From Rhizobium sp. PP-CC-3A-592 (GTDB taxonomy: Bacteria > Pseudomonadota > Alphaproteobacteria > Rhizobiales > Rhizobiaceae), in NCBI RefSeq assembly GCF_003217095.1, contig NZ_QJSR01000006.1, positions 258,244 to 322,243 on the forward strand: a DNA stretch of 64,000 nt. Direction: 5' to 3'. The translations under genes were made by a program, and so were the position numbers. Under the pieces are notes generated by a model, which had not been told where the DNA came from, made no database searches, and worked only from the letters and a program-made list of their open reading frames with translations. Shown piece by piece: positions 9,137-17,681 of this stretch (positions within the stretch are counted from its first letter, which is position 1; the number at the start of each line of letters is the position of its first letter).

Positions 9137-11431
9137 CTAGAACGTGGCCTTTGCGGTGAGAATCAAGGCCCGGCCCTGTTCGTAGAGGGGGGTTACGGTG
9201 CCGAATTCCTGCCCGTAGGTAGCGCGGTCGGCGTAGGTCTGGTCGAAGACGTTCTTGATGTCGGCACGCAAGGTCAGGTTCGGCTTTGTTGGCGGCTTGT
9301 ATTCGAGGAAGGCGTTGAACACCTGATATCCCTCATAAGGCCGGCTGCCGGGCGCGACATCGTCGTAGTCGAGCGCCAATTCCGCATCGGCACCGAGGGT
9401 CACGCCCAGGTCCACGAAGGTGTGGATGGCCGTGAGGGTGAAGATCTGCCCAGCGGGTGCCGCAAGGTAGCTGCCAAGCTCGGAATCCGCCGGCTGGCCG
9501 TCGATCTCGACATCAATATCGGCATATTTGACCTTCACCGAGCTTGCATTCCAGCTGTACCCGGCGCCGATCTCGAAGCCCTTCGATGTCACGTCACGCT
9601 GTTGCACGCCGAGCGGCACGGCGTAGCGAGGGGCTCTAGCCTTATCGATATTCGTGCGGAAGATGCTTCCTTCGATGGTGAAATCGTTGAATGTCGTCGC
9701 AAGGCCGAGATTGGCATTGTTCGAGCGAACCGGATCGGGACCATCGCCATAATCCCAGTTGGGGTTCATGATGAAGTTCTCGGCAAGGGGAATACCAGCC
9801 CAGACGCGAGAATACCCTGCCTTGGCCGTCAGCGTGTCTTCGATCAGGTCGTATTCGCCGGACATATTGCCGCTCAGGCCGGAATGATCCCATGTCTCGC
9901 CCGTCGTGCCGGTAAACCATTGCTGGTCGCCGCGTGCGCCAAACGAAATGCGGGTTTTCTCCCACGGCTCGATGCGCGCTTGGGCATAGATGCCGATGTC
10001 GCGCGCTTTCTCCGTCGCGGAATCGAAGAGATCGTCAAGCTCCGCCTTGTCGTTGTAGACGTCGATGCCGGCGACGATATTGCCGTTGGCAAGCGCGAAG
10101 GTGTTCTGGACTTTGCCGTTGAGGCTGCCGGTCTCGCCGAGCCCGTCATAGGGCAAAATATTGAGCGTGGGCCGGAGATAAATCTTCGTTTCCACGCTCG
10201 TGCGGCTATAGGCCAGAATGACCTTCGGATCCCACCAGCCTTCCGGCGTGCTGTCGGTATAGGTGAAGACCGTGTTCTGCCGCTCCAGGGCATAGTCGCG
10301 AACCCGCGGCTCCCACGGCGGGCGGCCTTCGATGAAACCTGCATTGGCGCGGAAGGGTCGTTCGGCATCGTCGCGCAGGCGATCATGGCTGATCGAGATC
10401 CGGTCGCCGCTGGCGAACGTGTAGGCGAGCTTGCCAATGCCGCTGATCAGATCCGTGCCGGTGCCGAGCACCTCGTCGCCATTGCCGGCATGGAATTCGT
10501 TGCCTTTGCCGAAGGTGAAAGTGCCGAGCGCCTCCAGCCCGTCCTGCATGGCATAACCCGAGAGCCCCGTGACCACTGTATCACTGTTGAAATTGTAGCT
10601 GGAGCTGACGAAGCGGCCATAGCCATCGCCGTCGAGAAGGTCGCGCGCATCCTTCGTTGCATAGGCGATGGCGCCGCCAAGCGCCCCCGGCCCGGCATCG
10701 GCCGGCGCAACGCCCGCATCGACGTTGACGGTCTTGAGAAGGCTGGGATCTATGAGGTTGGTGGCCGAGTGGTGAAAGACCTTGTTGTTCTGCCGGCTGC
10801 CGTCGATGGTCACGGCCAGATTGGTCTCCTCGATGCCGTGGACATAAACCTTCTGCGACATGGGAAGGGAGCTGCCGACCGACACGCCCGTCTCCCCCTT
10901 GAAGACATCGGCAATGCTGGCCGGGTTCTTCTGTTCTAGCTCCTGGCTCGAAATGGTGATCTGGCCGGGCCCGGTCGTGCCGGCGCCAAAGACGGTGATC
11001 GGCGCAAGAACCGTTGCACCGTTGCCCGCCACGATACCGCCATCGGTGTTTGCACCGCCAAGCCTACCCACTGTCGCGGTACCCTCAGCGATGTCGTAGG
11101 AAATCCCGGTGCCGGCAAGCAGCTCGGCCAGCGCCTGCCGCGCGGTCAGCTGTCCGCTGACGGGGCCGGCCTGCACGCCGCGCGTCGTTTCCGCCGCCAG
11201 CGTGATCTGCAGGCCAGATTGCCGGCCGAAGGTCTTCAACGCTTGAGAAAGCGGCTGCGCGGCAATGGAAAACGCATGCTTCGCCTCGGCCGTCTGCGCC
11301 GCGACCTGCGATCCCTCTGCCGCTACAAGGGTAACCAGCCCCACCGTCGCGGTCGTGGTAAGCAGGCTGAAAAGCCTGCGGCTGCTGATCTTCAGATCTG
11401 CGACTTTCTGTCGGCATATCGGCGAACGCAT
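9137..11431 (-). CDS. TonB-dependent outer-membrane receptor with N-terminal STN signalling domain
   Basis: A receptor of about 764 residues. A signal peptide is followed by an STN domain (AFSIAAQPLSQALKTFGRQSG, then TARQALAELLAGTGISY), a plug (VYVHGIEETNLAVTIDGSR and GPGALGGAIAYATKDA) and a 22-strand barrel ending in ALILTAKATF with terminal Phe. The STN domain couples ligand binding to FecR-type transmembrane signalling, and fecR and fecI homologues lie directly upstream. The downstream ABC genes suggest a siderophore, although the plug resembles haem/haemoglobin receptors. I start at MRSPICRQK; an ATG 81 bases upstream is possible. Confidence 0.88.
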   Translation of the reverse strand: MRSPICRQKVADLKISSRRLFSLLTTTATVGLVTLVAAEGSQVAAQTAEAKHAFSIAAQPLSQALKTFGRQSGLQITLAAETTRGVQAGPVSGQLTARQALAELLAGTGISYDIAEGTATVGRLGGANTDGGIVAGNGATVLAPITVFGAGTTGPGQITISSQELEQKNPASIADVFKGETGVSVGSSLPMSQKVYVHGIEETNLAVTIDGSRQNNKVFHHSATNLIDPSLLKTVNVDAGVAPADAGPGALGGAIAYATKDARDLLDGDGYGRFVSSSYNFNSDTVVTGLSGYAMQDGLEALGTFTFGKGNEFHAGNGDEVLGTGTDLISGIGKLAYTFASGDRISISHDRLRDDAERPFRANAGFIEGRPPWEPRVRDYALERQNTVFTYTDSTPEGWWDPKVILAYSRTSVETKIYLRPTLNILPYDGLGETGSLNGKVQNTFALANGNIVAGIDVYNDKAELDDLFDSATEKARDIGIYAQARIEPWEKTRISFGARGDQQWFTGTTGETWDHSGLSGNMSGEYDLIEDTLTAKAGYSRVWAGIPLAENFIMNPNWDYGDGPDPVRSNNANLGLATTFNDFTIEGSIFRTNIDKARAPRYAVPLGVQQRDVTSKGFEIGAGYSWNASSVKVKYADIDVEIDGQPADSELGSYLAAPAGQIFTLTAIHTFVDLGVTLGADAELALDYDDVAPGSRPYEGYQVFNAFLEYKPPTKPNLTLRADIKNVFDQTYADRATYGQEFGTVTPLYEQGRALILTAKATF

Positions 11432-11571
11432 TCTTACTCTCGTCTCTTTGTCAGAGCATGGCCACGGCACGCGCATCCTTTCTAAGACGATCGACGTTCC
11501 TTTTTTTCTCACCCCTATCGACGTTTTTCTGACAATCGTCCTGAGAACGGATCTTTTCTGCGAAAAATCAC

Positions 11572-12573
11572 TCAGTAGCGCGAGACGATGCGGGCATAGG
11601 GCGTGACGGCCCGCACCTTGCCGCCGAAGGGCCGGACCAGCGCATCCAGCGCCCGATCGGGATCGCGCAGATCGTAGAGACCGGTCACGCGGAGAGACCC
11701 GAGCGTACCGTCTGCGATCGTGATCCAGGCCGGGTGATAGCGCTGGATGCGCTCGATGGCGCTGGCGATGGTGACGTTGTCGACGGAGAGCTTGCCGTTT
11801 CGCCAGGCGCCCATCTCCTCGACATCGGCCTTTCCCCGGGTCGCCGCTCCGGTCTCCCGGTCGATTGCTGCGGTCTCGCCGGGGGAGAGTTCGAACGTGC
11901 TGCGCTGGCTCTCCCCGTTATAGGAGATGGCGACCGATCCGCGCGCAAGCTCCACGGTCGTATCCTGCTCGCCGGTCTGCAGGTCGAAGGCGGTGCCGAG
12001 AACCGTTACGGTGACGCCGTCGGCATCAACGGTGAAAGGCCGGCCCGCATCATGCGTGACGTCGAAGAAGGCCTCGCCCTTCAGCAGTTCGACATGGCGC
12101 TCCTGCTGGTCGATCGTTACGGCAAAGGCGGTTCCACCGCTCATATCCACTGTCGTTCCATCGGCAAGCACGACGCGCCGGCTTTCTCCCGACGCCGTCA
12201 CTTCGTCCGCGCGCAGATGCAGGAGAAGAGCGGGGGCCGCCAGAAATGCCAGGGCGCAAGCCGCCGCGGCCAGGAGGGCAGTACCGGCAAGCCGGTTTCG
12301 ACGCGGTTCGGACCGTTTCGTGGTGAACGGCACGACGGCCGCCGTGCCCGTTTCAGCCCTCTCCCAGTCCGCGACGTGAACTGGGCGCGTTTCGCCGAGC
12401 AGAGCCCATGTCTTCTCCACCTGGCGCCACGCAGCCGCGTTCTCCTCGGATGCCGACAACCATTGCTGGAAGGCGGCCCGCGTCTCGAGACAATCAGGAT
12501 GGTTCCGCATTTCCAGGAACCAGTCCATGGCTTCGCCGAGCGTTGCTTCCGGAAAAGGTGGGTTCGTTTTCAC
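11572..12573 (-). CDS. FecR-family transmembrane anti-sigma / signal transducer
   Basis: A 333-residue protein. The N-terminal cytoplasmic part (about residues 10-55) is a DUF4880-type segment with AFQQWLSASEENAAAWRQVEKTW, which binds the ECF sigma factor. One membrane segment follows (LAGTALLAAAACALAFLAAPALLLHL). The periplasmic FecR domain starts at ESRRVVLADGTTVDMSGGT, and a C-terminal STN-contact region ends in ARIVSRY. It transmits occupancy of the TonB receptor at 9137-11431 to the sigma factor at 12730-13230. The gene order sigma, FecR, receptor is the standard cell-surface signalling layout. Confidence 0.9.
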   Translation of the reverse strand: MKTNPPFPEATLGEAMDWFLEMRNHPDCLETRAAFQQWLSASEENAAAWRQVEKTWALLGETRPVHVADWERAETGTAAVVPFTTKRSEPRRNRLAGTALLAAAACALAFLAAPALLLHLRADEVTASGESRRVVLADGTTVDMSGGTAFAVTIDQQERHVELLKGEAFFDVTHDAGRPFTVDADGVTVTVLGTAFDLQTGEQDTTVELARGSVAISYNGESQRSTFELSPGETAAIDRETGAATRGKADVEEMGAWRNGKLSVDNVTIASAIERIQRYHPAWITIADGTLGSLRVTGLYDLRDPDRALDALVRPFGGKVRAVTPYARIVSRY

Positions 12574-12729
12574 CGTTGCGAATATCCTATGACCGCAGCA
12601 TCCCGATCGACAGAGACGCGCCCATCGAAGCGTCCCGTCGCTGGCTGTTGCCTCGTGCAGGATGCACGTCGTCTAGCAAAGACGAGCAGGAGGCAATAAT
12701 CTTTCATGGCTTACGGTTGAATCACGCAC

Positions 12730-13230
12730 TCACGAGGCGAGGCCGGAGGCGAGACGAACCATCCCGGTTCGTACGTGCCGATGCACCGTCGCGACGGATA
12801 TGCCCAGATGTGCCGCGATTTCGCTCAGCGTATAGCCGCCGAACCGGTGCATTTCGAGCGCGATCCGGGTCTCCAGAGGCAAGTCCTCGAGCAACCTTTC
12901 GATCAGCCGCAACTCGTCCGATGCGGCAACGATATCCTCCGGCGTCGGATGACGGGACGGCACCGACCAGTAGGGTGGATCGACGCTTTCCCTTGCTTCG
13001 AGCTTCTGCCGTTTCATGACATCGAAGGCGAGATTGCGGACGATCCGGAAGAGATAGGAGACGAGCTGTCCCGACGAGGTCTCCTGCGCATTCGCCGGCA
13101 TGAACCTGAGGAAGGCATCCTGGACGATGTCTTCAGCCGTGTCGCGGGAGCCGAGAATGCGCGAAGCATACGCAACGAGTGCCGGACGTTGGGCGACATA
13201 GACCTGATGGCGGACTTCCCTGCTCGTCAT
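12730..13230 (-). CDS. FecI-like ECF RNA polymerase sigma factor
   Basis: A 166-residue group IV sigma factor. Region 2 contains LVAYASRILGSRDTAEDIVQDAFLRF and region 4 contains LEDLPLETRIALEMHRFGGYTLSEIAAHLGISVATVHRHVR. The FecI-like signature is the iron-starvation arrangement with fecR and a TonB receptor downstream. It is predicted to direct transcription of the receptor gene when FecR signals ligand binding. The 156-base gap before fecR is long for an operon and may hold a second promoter. Confidence 0.9.
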   Translation of the reverse strand: MTSREVRHQVYVAQRPALVAYASRILGSRDTAEDIVQDAFLRFMPANAQETSSGQLVSYLFRIVRNLAFDVMKRQKLEARESVDPPYWSVPSRHPTPEDIVAASDELRLIERLLEDLPLETRIALEMHRFGGYTLSEIAAHLGISVATVHRHVRTGMVRLASGLAS

Positions 13231-13412
13231 TCGATCTTGCGACCTCGGTTCTGCGAACGCACCGTTTCATCGGCTAGCGGGCCGATGTCGTCATCGCATT
13301 CCAGACTTTCTCATACCTAACTCCTTTACTCATGATATCTCTGGCTGTCACCCTCGATTCTTGCGGAAGATGCCGCTCGTCGGGGCAAATCGCGACATCG
13401 AAACCGCTGCGC

Positions 13413-14612
13413 CTACCGCAGCACCGTCCCATCCTGCGCAACGAGCCGTCCGGCCTTGAACACGCGACGCCCCTTTGGCACTGAAACGACGGCAAGGGGG
13501 ATGTGGGCGGCGTCCAGCGTGACGAAATCGGCCTTGGCGCCGATCTCGACGCCGTAGCCCTCCAGACGCAGCGCCTTTGCACCAGCCGTGGTGACCACGT
13601 CGAAGGCGGCGGCAAGCTCCGCGTCCGTGTAGAAGCCGGAGCGGTAGCCGATGATTTCGGCACGGCGCAGCATGTCCCCATCGCCATAGGGCCACCAGGA
13701 ATCGCGGATATTGTCGCTGCCGCTGAAGACCGTGACGCCTTCGCCGCGCAGGAGCGCCACCGGCGGGAAGACATGGTTGCCGGGCGCGTTGGTCATGATG
13801 GCCACCCCTGCCTTCGCGATCGTCGCCGCCAGCCTGCGGGCCGCATCGGGCGCGAGATCGCCGAGACCGTAGGCGTGGCTGACGGTGACGTGCCCCTGCA
13901 TGCCGAGCGCTGCCGTGCGCGCGCAGATCTCCTCAACGGTGAAGGCACCCATCGAGCCTGCATCATGCAGGTGAATGTCGATATCGACACCGTGCTTTTC
14001 CGCAAGATCGAAGACGACGTCGAGATGGCCATTCACATCCCGGTCGAAGCTTGCGGGGTCGAGCCCGCCGACGAGATCCGCGCCGAGGCCGAGTGCTGCG
14101 TCCAGCAGCTCCGGCGTGCCGGGGCTTTTGAGAATGCCGGATTGCGGGAAGGCGACGAGTTGGATGTCTATGAGATTCTTGTAGTCCTCGCGCACGGCGA
14201 GGATCGTCTCAAGCGATTTCAGCCCGACCGAACCATCGACCATCACATGACTGCGCATCTGCAACGATCCCTGAGCGATGCAGAGGTCGAGCTGATCGCG
14301 GGCACGTTTGTCCATCGGCGCCGCCGAGGCCGTGTTCTCGGCCTGGAATGCGACCCGCTCATGCACATCGAATCCGTCCGTGCATGGACGATGCGGAATC
14401 CAGCGGTCGCCGTAGAAGCTTGTATCGAGGTGGATATGCCCTTCGACGAAGGCTGGCACCAGCAGCGCACCGGCGATATCGATGCTGTCGGCAACGCGCG
14501 AAAGCGTGCCGACAGCGGAAATCGCGGTGATGCGCCCGTCGGCGACGGCGATGTCGCACAGCGAGTCATCCATCAGCCTGGCATGAGTGAAAAGCGTTTC
14601 GGAGCGGGTCAT
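13413..14612 (-). CDS. Amidohydrolase, cytosine-deaminase-like
   Basis: A 399-residue metal-dependent hydrolase of the amidohydrolase superfamily, resembling CodA-like deaminases and N-isopropylammelide hydrolase. The metal-site motif is [15 protein letters not shown] at about residues 57-71, the HxH strand. Further ligands are likely in [13 protein letters not shown] and [11 protein letters not shown], and the catalytic Asp lies in [22 protein letters not shown]. The substrate is probably a cyclic amide or amidine. It is followed upstream (14640-14909) by a broken peptide-ABC ATPase, suggesting it was once part of an import-and-deamination operon. Confidence 0.82.
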   Translation of the reverse strand: MTRSETLFTHARLMDDSLCDIAVADGRITAISAVGTLSRVADSIDIAGALLVPAFVEGHIHLDTSFYGDRWIPHRPCTDGFDVHERVAFQAENTASAAPMDKRARDQLDLCIAQGSLQMRSHVMVDGSVGLKSLETILAVREDYKNLIDIQLVAFPQSGILKSPGTPELLDAALGLGADLVGGLDPASFDRDVNGHLDVVFDLAEKHGVDIDIHLHDAGSMGAFTVEEICARTAALGMQGHVTVSHAYGLGDLAPDAARRLAATIAKAGVAIMTNAPGNHVFPPVALLRGEGVTVFSGSDNIRDSWWPYGDGDMLRRAEIIGYRSGFYTDAELAAAFDVVTTAGAKALRLEGYGVEIGAKADFVTLDAAHIPLAVVSVPKGRRVFKAGRLVAQDGTVLR

Positions 14613-14636
14613 GATGTCTCTCGGCTACGGATCGAG

Positions 14637-14903
14637 CGGTCATGGCGGCTCGCCGCCCATCGAGGCCCGGTTTCGGTTTGGCGCGCGGGCGTCCGGGATC
14701 CTCGGCAACAGCCGCCGCATATGGGGATGCTGCGGGTTGGCAAACAGCGCCTCCGTATCGGCTTCCTTGATGACCCGCCTAGATACATCACAGCGATCCT
14801 GTCCGCCATATGGCGGACGACGGCGAGGTTGTGGCTGATAAAGAGCGAGGGGAGGCCGAACTTGCCATGAAGCCCGCGCGTCAGATTGAGGATCTGTGCT
14901 TTC
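14637..14903 (-). pseudogene. Frameshifted remnant of OppF/DppF-type peptide ABC transporter ATPase (C-terminus only)
   Basis: Only the last ninety or so residues survive. In one frame I read [29 protein letters not shown] and IAVMYLG. The sequence then continues in a second frame as [18 protein letters not shown] and [12 protein letters not shown]. These join exactly into the H-loop and C-terminal domain of oligopeptide/dipeptide ATPases if one C is restored near 14787, where a GGCCGGGTC-like string has become GGCGGGTC. Walker A, signature and Walker B are all missing, and an in-frame stop lies just beyond the left end of the homology. It is a decayed remnant adjoining the amidohydrolase. 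Confidence 0.8.
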
Positions 14904-14986
14904 GCTCAAAGCGAATGGAGCCGTCGTCGGAAGTGCGAGCTATTGCCGGTGATAGAGGGCCAGCAGGGTGATCGGCCGAGATCCGC

Positions 14987-15130
14987 TCAGACGGCGACCC
15001 GGCGGCCCTCTTTGTCTGCAAGCTTCTTGTTGCCGTCAGCCTGCTTCAGGATGGCGGTGGCGTCTTCCACGGAAATCCGATGCTTCTTGGCAAACGAAAC
15101 GGGCTCGTACGGCTTTTCGATATTGGTCAT
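14987..15130 (-). CDS. Small conserved-looking protein, unknown function (47 aa)
   Basis: A 47-residue, Lys/Glu-rich soluble protein with a predicted helix-turn-helix-like run, VSFAKKHRISVEDATAILKQ. It is shorter than most annotated genes, but its start has a strong AAAGGAC ribosome-binding site eight bases upstream. A longer frame to 15328 has no such site. It resembles small rhizobial proteins with a DUF3606-like SVEDA helix, though I cannot confirm that family. It opens the group of small stress-type genes between the two pseudogenes at 14.6 and 17.1 kb. Confidence 0.6.
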   Translation of the reverse strand: MTNIEKPYEPVSFAKKHRISVEDATAILKQADGNKKLADKEGRRVAV

Positions 15131-15379
15131 AGAATGTCCTTTGGGAACGGTGCGCACAGGGCCATTGCCTCGCAAAGCGAGCATAAGCCTTGAGCTTTTT
15201 GGTATAGGCATGAAATAGAGAGCGATCTCGTCGAACGCAAGGCGTTCTGACGACAATACCCAACACCGCACACTCCTGTCGCTTTGCCACGGGCAGATAT
15301 ATCTTTGGTCCGCACGGCGTCTCTGCACAGCGAAAGGGCCGGATTGCTCCGGCCCTCTGCTAACGATCTTTGGCGTTCG

Positions 15380-15991
15380 TTACAGCGTGCGACGCGGATA
15401 GCGTGCGCGCTCTTCTTCGACTTCGGTCGCCCCATAGGGTGCAGCCGTATCATCGAACTTCGTCCAGCCCTGCTCGGAATAGGCATTGCGTCGCTCGACG
15501 GGATCAACCCAGTTGGACTTCTTGAGGATTGCTTCGGCCTCGGCGTGAAGGTCGTCCTCGACCTTAGCCGTGACAAGCGTGCCGCCACGACGAACGCCTT
15601 CGGCGTAGACATGCGCATGGTCTTCATCGACACCCGACGATGTCAGAGCGCCGATCAGGCCGCCTGTCGCACCACCGGCTGCAGCGCCGGCAACCGCGCC
15701 GAGCGCCGTTGCCGCAAGCCATCCGGCCGCGACGACCGGTCCGACGCCCGGGATAGCCATGATACCGAGGCCCGTCAGCAGCCCACCTGCACCGCCGACC
15801 ACGGCACCGATGCCGGCGCCGGTCCCCGCACCTTCTGCAGCGTTGCTGTCGTGGTCGCCATCCTTGTAGCGGCCGTCCGCATTGTTGGAAACGATGCTGA
15901 TGTTATCGGAATGGATGCCACGGGCTTCGAACGCGCTCACGGCAGCGCTTGCATCGCTATAGTCGTCGAACAGTCCTGTTACAGTCTTCAT
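15380..15991 (-). CDS. General-stress (YflT/17M-like) domain protein with glycine-rich core
   Basis: A 203-residue protein. Residues 1-40 (MKTVTGLFDDYSDASAAVSAF then ARGIHSDNISIVSNN) match the start of the YflT/general-stress-protein-17M fold. Residues about 60-125 are a Gly/Ala-rich hydrophobic stretch with repeated GxxxG (GAGTGAGIGAVVGGAGGLL and similar), probably membrane-associating. The end is charged (VEEERARYPRR). I start at MKTVTG because GGAAGG lies eight bases upstream. It begins 31 bases after the stop of the exported protein at 16022, so the two are probably co-transcribed. Confidence 0.78.
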   Translation of the reverse strand: MKTVTGLFDDYSDASAAVSAFEARGIHSDNISIVSNNADGRYKDGDHDSNAAEGAGTGAGIGAVVGGAGGLLTGLGIMAIPGVGPVVAAGWLAATALGAVAGAAAGGATGGLIGALTSSGVDEDHAHVYAEGVRRGGTLVTAKVEDDLHAEAEAILKKSNWVDPVERRNAYSEQGWTKFDDTAAPYGATEVEEERARYPRRTL

Positions 15992-16021
15992 GATCATTGC
16001 CTTCCAGCGCAAAAGCGCTTG

Positions 16022-16339
16022 TTATTTCGAGACGATGTTGCCCTGATAGTCCATGGAAACCGCTGCCGATTTTCCGTCCTTCATGGCCTTCGCCTGCCAG
16101 ATACCCTTATCGTCGAGCATCAGACCATCGAGTTCCGTATAGCCTGCAGCCTCGATGCGCTCCTTGGCCTGGGCTTCGGTGAACGAGTTCGCGCCTTCCA
16201 CAGGTGCTTTCGCATTACCGGAATCCGGTGTCGCGACGGCCGGTGTGTCGCCATTTGCCGATGGCGCCGGTGTTGTCTGGGCATTTACGCCGAACGCAGA
16301 AACGGCAAGAATAGCCGTAGCGAGAAAAAGCTTCTTCAT
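16022..16339 (-). CDS. Small exported protein with PepSY-like C-terminal domain
   Basis: A 105-residue protein with signal peptide MKKLFLATAILAVSAFGVNA and a Pro/Ala-rich linker. The C-terminal domain of about 55 residues (EAQAKERIEAAGYTELDGL, then GIWQAKAMKDGKSAAVSMDYQGNI) has the helix-plus-three-strand pattern of PepSY/YpeB-like repeats. Such domains occur in secreted inhibitors and envelope stress proteins. It is the upstream partner of the YflT-like gene. A weak GGAAC-N16-TGTT on the minus strand (16385-16409) could be a degenerate general-stress promoter. Confidence 0.72.
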   Translation of the reverse strand: MKKLFLATAILAVSAFGVNAQTTPAPSANGDTPAVATPDSGNAKAPVEGANSFTEAQAKERIEAAGYTELDGLMLDDKGIWQAKAMKDGKSAAVSMDYQGNIVSK

Positions 16340-16769
16340 GTGTGGGTCCTCTATTCCAGGCCATGTTTCAGGTCTCGGATCGGAAACACGTTCCCATACC
16401 GAATGTTCCGCGTCGTTCGTGCGATTGTTTACTGTAACGTTTCCTTAAGACTTCACGAATTTACCTGTTGGATTGAGCCGATGCCGATCGCGGGATGTTC
16501 TGCGTTGGATGGCCGCGGCTGATGTACTGTTTCGGACTGACAAGCAAAATGTGCAGAGGGCGCGCAGAAGATGACCCTGGTGACGGTACAGACTTACGAC
16601 ATCTGTACCGGCCTCGGCTGCACGATTTCGGCGGAGGAGCTTCGGGAGGTGGCGTCGCTCTTACAGGATCGCTTCCAGGACGGACAGCAGGCGCAGGGAG
16701 GCCTCGCCGATCCGACACGGAACCATAGGCGCCTCCCTTCGTTGCCTGTGACATAACAGGAGACGATGC
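16340..16769. other. 430-base divergent intergenic region between stress genes
   Basis: No convincing gene. The left part serves the minus-strand pair starting at 16339, with a degenerate GGAAC-N16-TGTT at 16385-16409 (minus strand). The right end holds a perfect GGAAC-N16-CGTT promoter for the gene at 16770. A plus-strand reading frame at 16571-16756 overlaps that promoter and lacks a convincing ribosome-binding site, so it was not called. Confidence 0.6.
16719..16743 (+). promoter_or_regulatory. EcfG-type general stress promoter (GGAAC-N16-CGTT)
   Basis: GGAAC at 16719-16723 and CGTT at 16740-16743 are separated by exactly 16 bases, matching the consensus recognised by the alphaproteobacterial general-stress sigma factor EcfG. 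The -10 element lies 26 bases before the ATG at 16770, leaving a short leader that contains the AGGAGA ribosome-binding site. The match is to established consensus; activity is inferred. Confidence 0.7.
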
Positions 16770-17084
16770 ATGTCAAACGACAATGTGAAAACCCTTACCG
16801 CGACCTTCGACACGCGCGAGGCCGCCGATCTCGCCATCGAACATCTCGTCCAGCAATATGGCATCGACCGGAGCGATATCTTCGTCGAAGCAATCGGGTC
16901 GGACAACACCGCCGGGACGCAGCCTTCGGGTGGCGACGTGGAGAACAGGGAAGGAAACGGCGTTCGAATGGATGCGGCGCTCGAAGGTCAGCTTCAGGTT
17001 TCCGTCGATCTGGCGCTTGAAGATGTCGATAAAGCGCAGGCCGCATTCCGGGACGCGGGTGCCCAGGATGTTTCAAGCCGTTAG
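16770..17084 (+). CDS. Small stress-regulated protein, unknown function
   Basis: A 104-residue acidic soluble protein. Its N-terminal half, TLTATFDTREAADLAIEHLV followed by GIDRSDIFVEAIG, has the beta-alpha-beta pattern of YflT-like stress domains. The second half, LQVSVDLALEDVDKAQAAFRDAGA, looks like a matching strand-helix half of the same small fold. The ribosome-binding site is AGGAGA. The EcfG-type promoter directly upstream makes general-stress control likely. A related N-terminal pattern occurs in the gene at 15380-15991. Confidence 0.75.
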   Translation: MSNDNVKTLTATFDTREAADLAIEHLVQQYGIDRSDIFVEAIGSDNTAGTQPSGGDVENREGNGVRMDAALEGQLQVSVDLALEDVDKAQAAFRDAGAQDVSSR

Positions 17085-17640
17085 GCGGCTCCTTTCGGAC
17101 GGGATTGCCTATGTCCGGCGGCAGGCGCGTTTCAAGGCCCATAGCGCAGCCGAAACCGCGAGGCAGGATCCGTTCGTACAGCAGGTGATCGGAGACCTCG
17201 CCGCGAACGCCTTCGCGATCGATCAGGCTGTCACGGCAGCCACGGCGGCACTGGACCGGACTGTCGCCGCCTTTGCCCGACGTAACGAGGCGCAAGTCGA
17301 GCAGGCGCCAGTTTCCAGCGCACTCGCAACGGCGCAGACACAACTCCTCCTCGGCCAGCTCCGGCTGCGCAGCGCCGAGCGGATGTTCGTGCTCAGTGGC
17401 GTCTTCGCCACGTCGCGCGACAACAATTTCGACCGCCACTGGCGCAATATTCGGACCGTCCTCAATCACAATCCTCTGCTGCACAAGTTGCGTGTGGCCG
17501 GTGATTACCTTCTGAACGGAACGACGACCTATCTGAAAGAGGGCAAGGTCTTCCAGGTGCGATCCGACTGGACGGGCCGGCTCCTCTCGACAGTGCGTCT
17601 GCATTCCACGGGGGTCGGGAGAGGGCGTTGTGAGATATCG
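17085..17640 (+). pseudogene. Remnant of acyl-CoA-dehydrogenase-family flavoprotein (C-terminal part)
   Basis: The frame encodes a helical segment from LSDGIAYVRRQARFKAHSA through the family C-terminus RDNNFDRHWRNIRTVLNHNP and HKLRVAGDYLLNG. This is the FMN-dependent SfnB/DszC-like branch of the acyl-CoA dehydrogenase superfamily. The N-terminal and central domains (about 200 residues) are absent. Homology begins immediately after the stop of the stress gene at 17084, and about 30 unrelated residues follow the expected C-terminus. An ATG at 17068 could still start a short product, but it would lack the flavin site. Confidence 0.72.
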
Positions 17641-17681
17641 TAGGGCGGCGCCTTTTCGGACCGCCCCTTCGATCCGTTACG

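Noticed and set aside
16385..16409. Minus-strand GGAAC-N16-TGTT as an EcfG promoter for the 16339 gene
   Set aside because: The -10 element differs from CGTT, so it is mentioned only as a weak possibility and not called as a promoter.
15284..16522. A 412-codon plus-strand frame over the YflT-like and PepSY-like genes
   Set aside because: Cys/Arg-rich shadow translation. The minus-strand genes have signal peptide, domain patterns and good ribosome-binding sites.
16571..16756. A 61-codon plus-strand reading frame with MTLVTVQTYD start
   Set aside because: It overlaps the EcfG-type promoter of the gene at 16770 and lacks a convincing ribosome-binding site.
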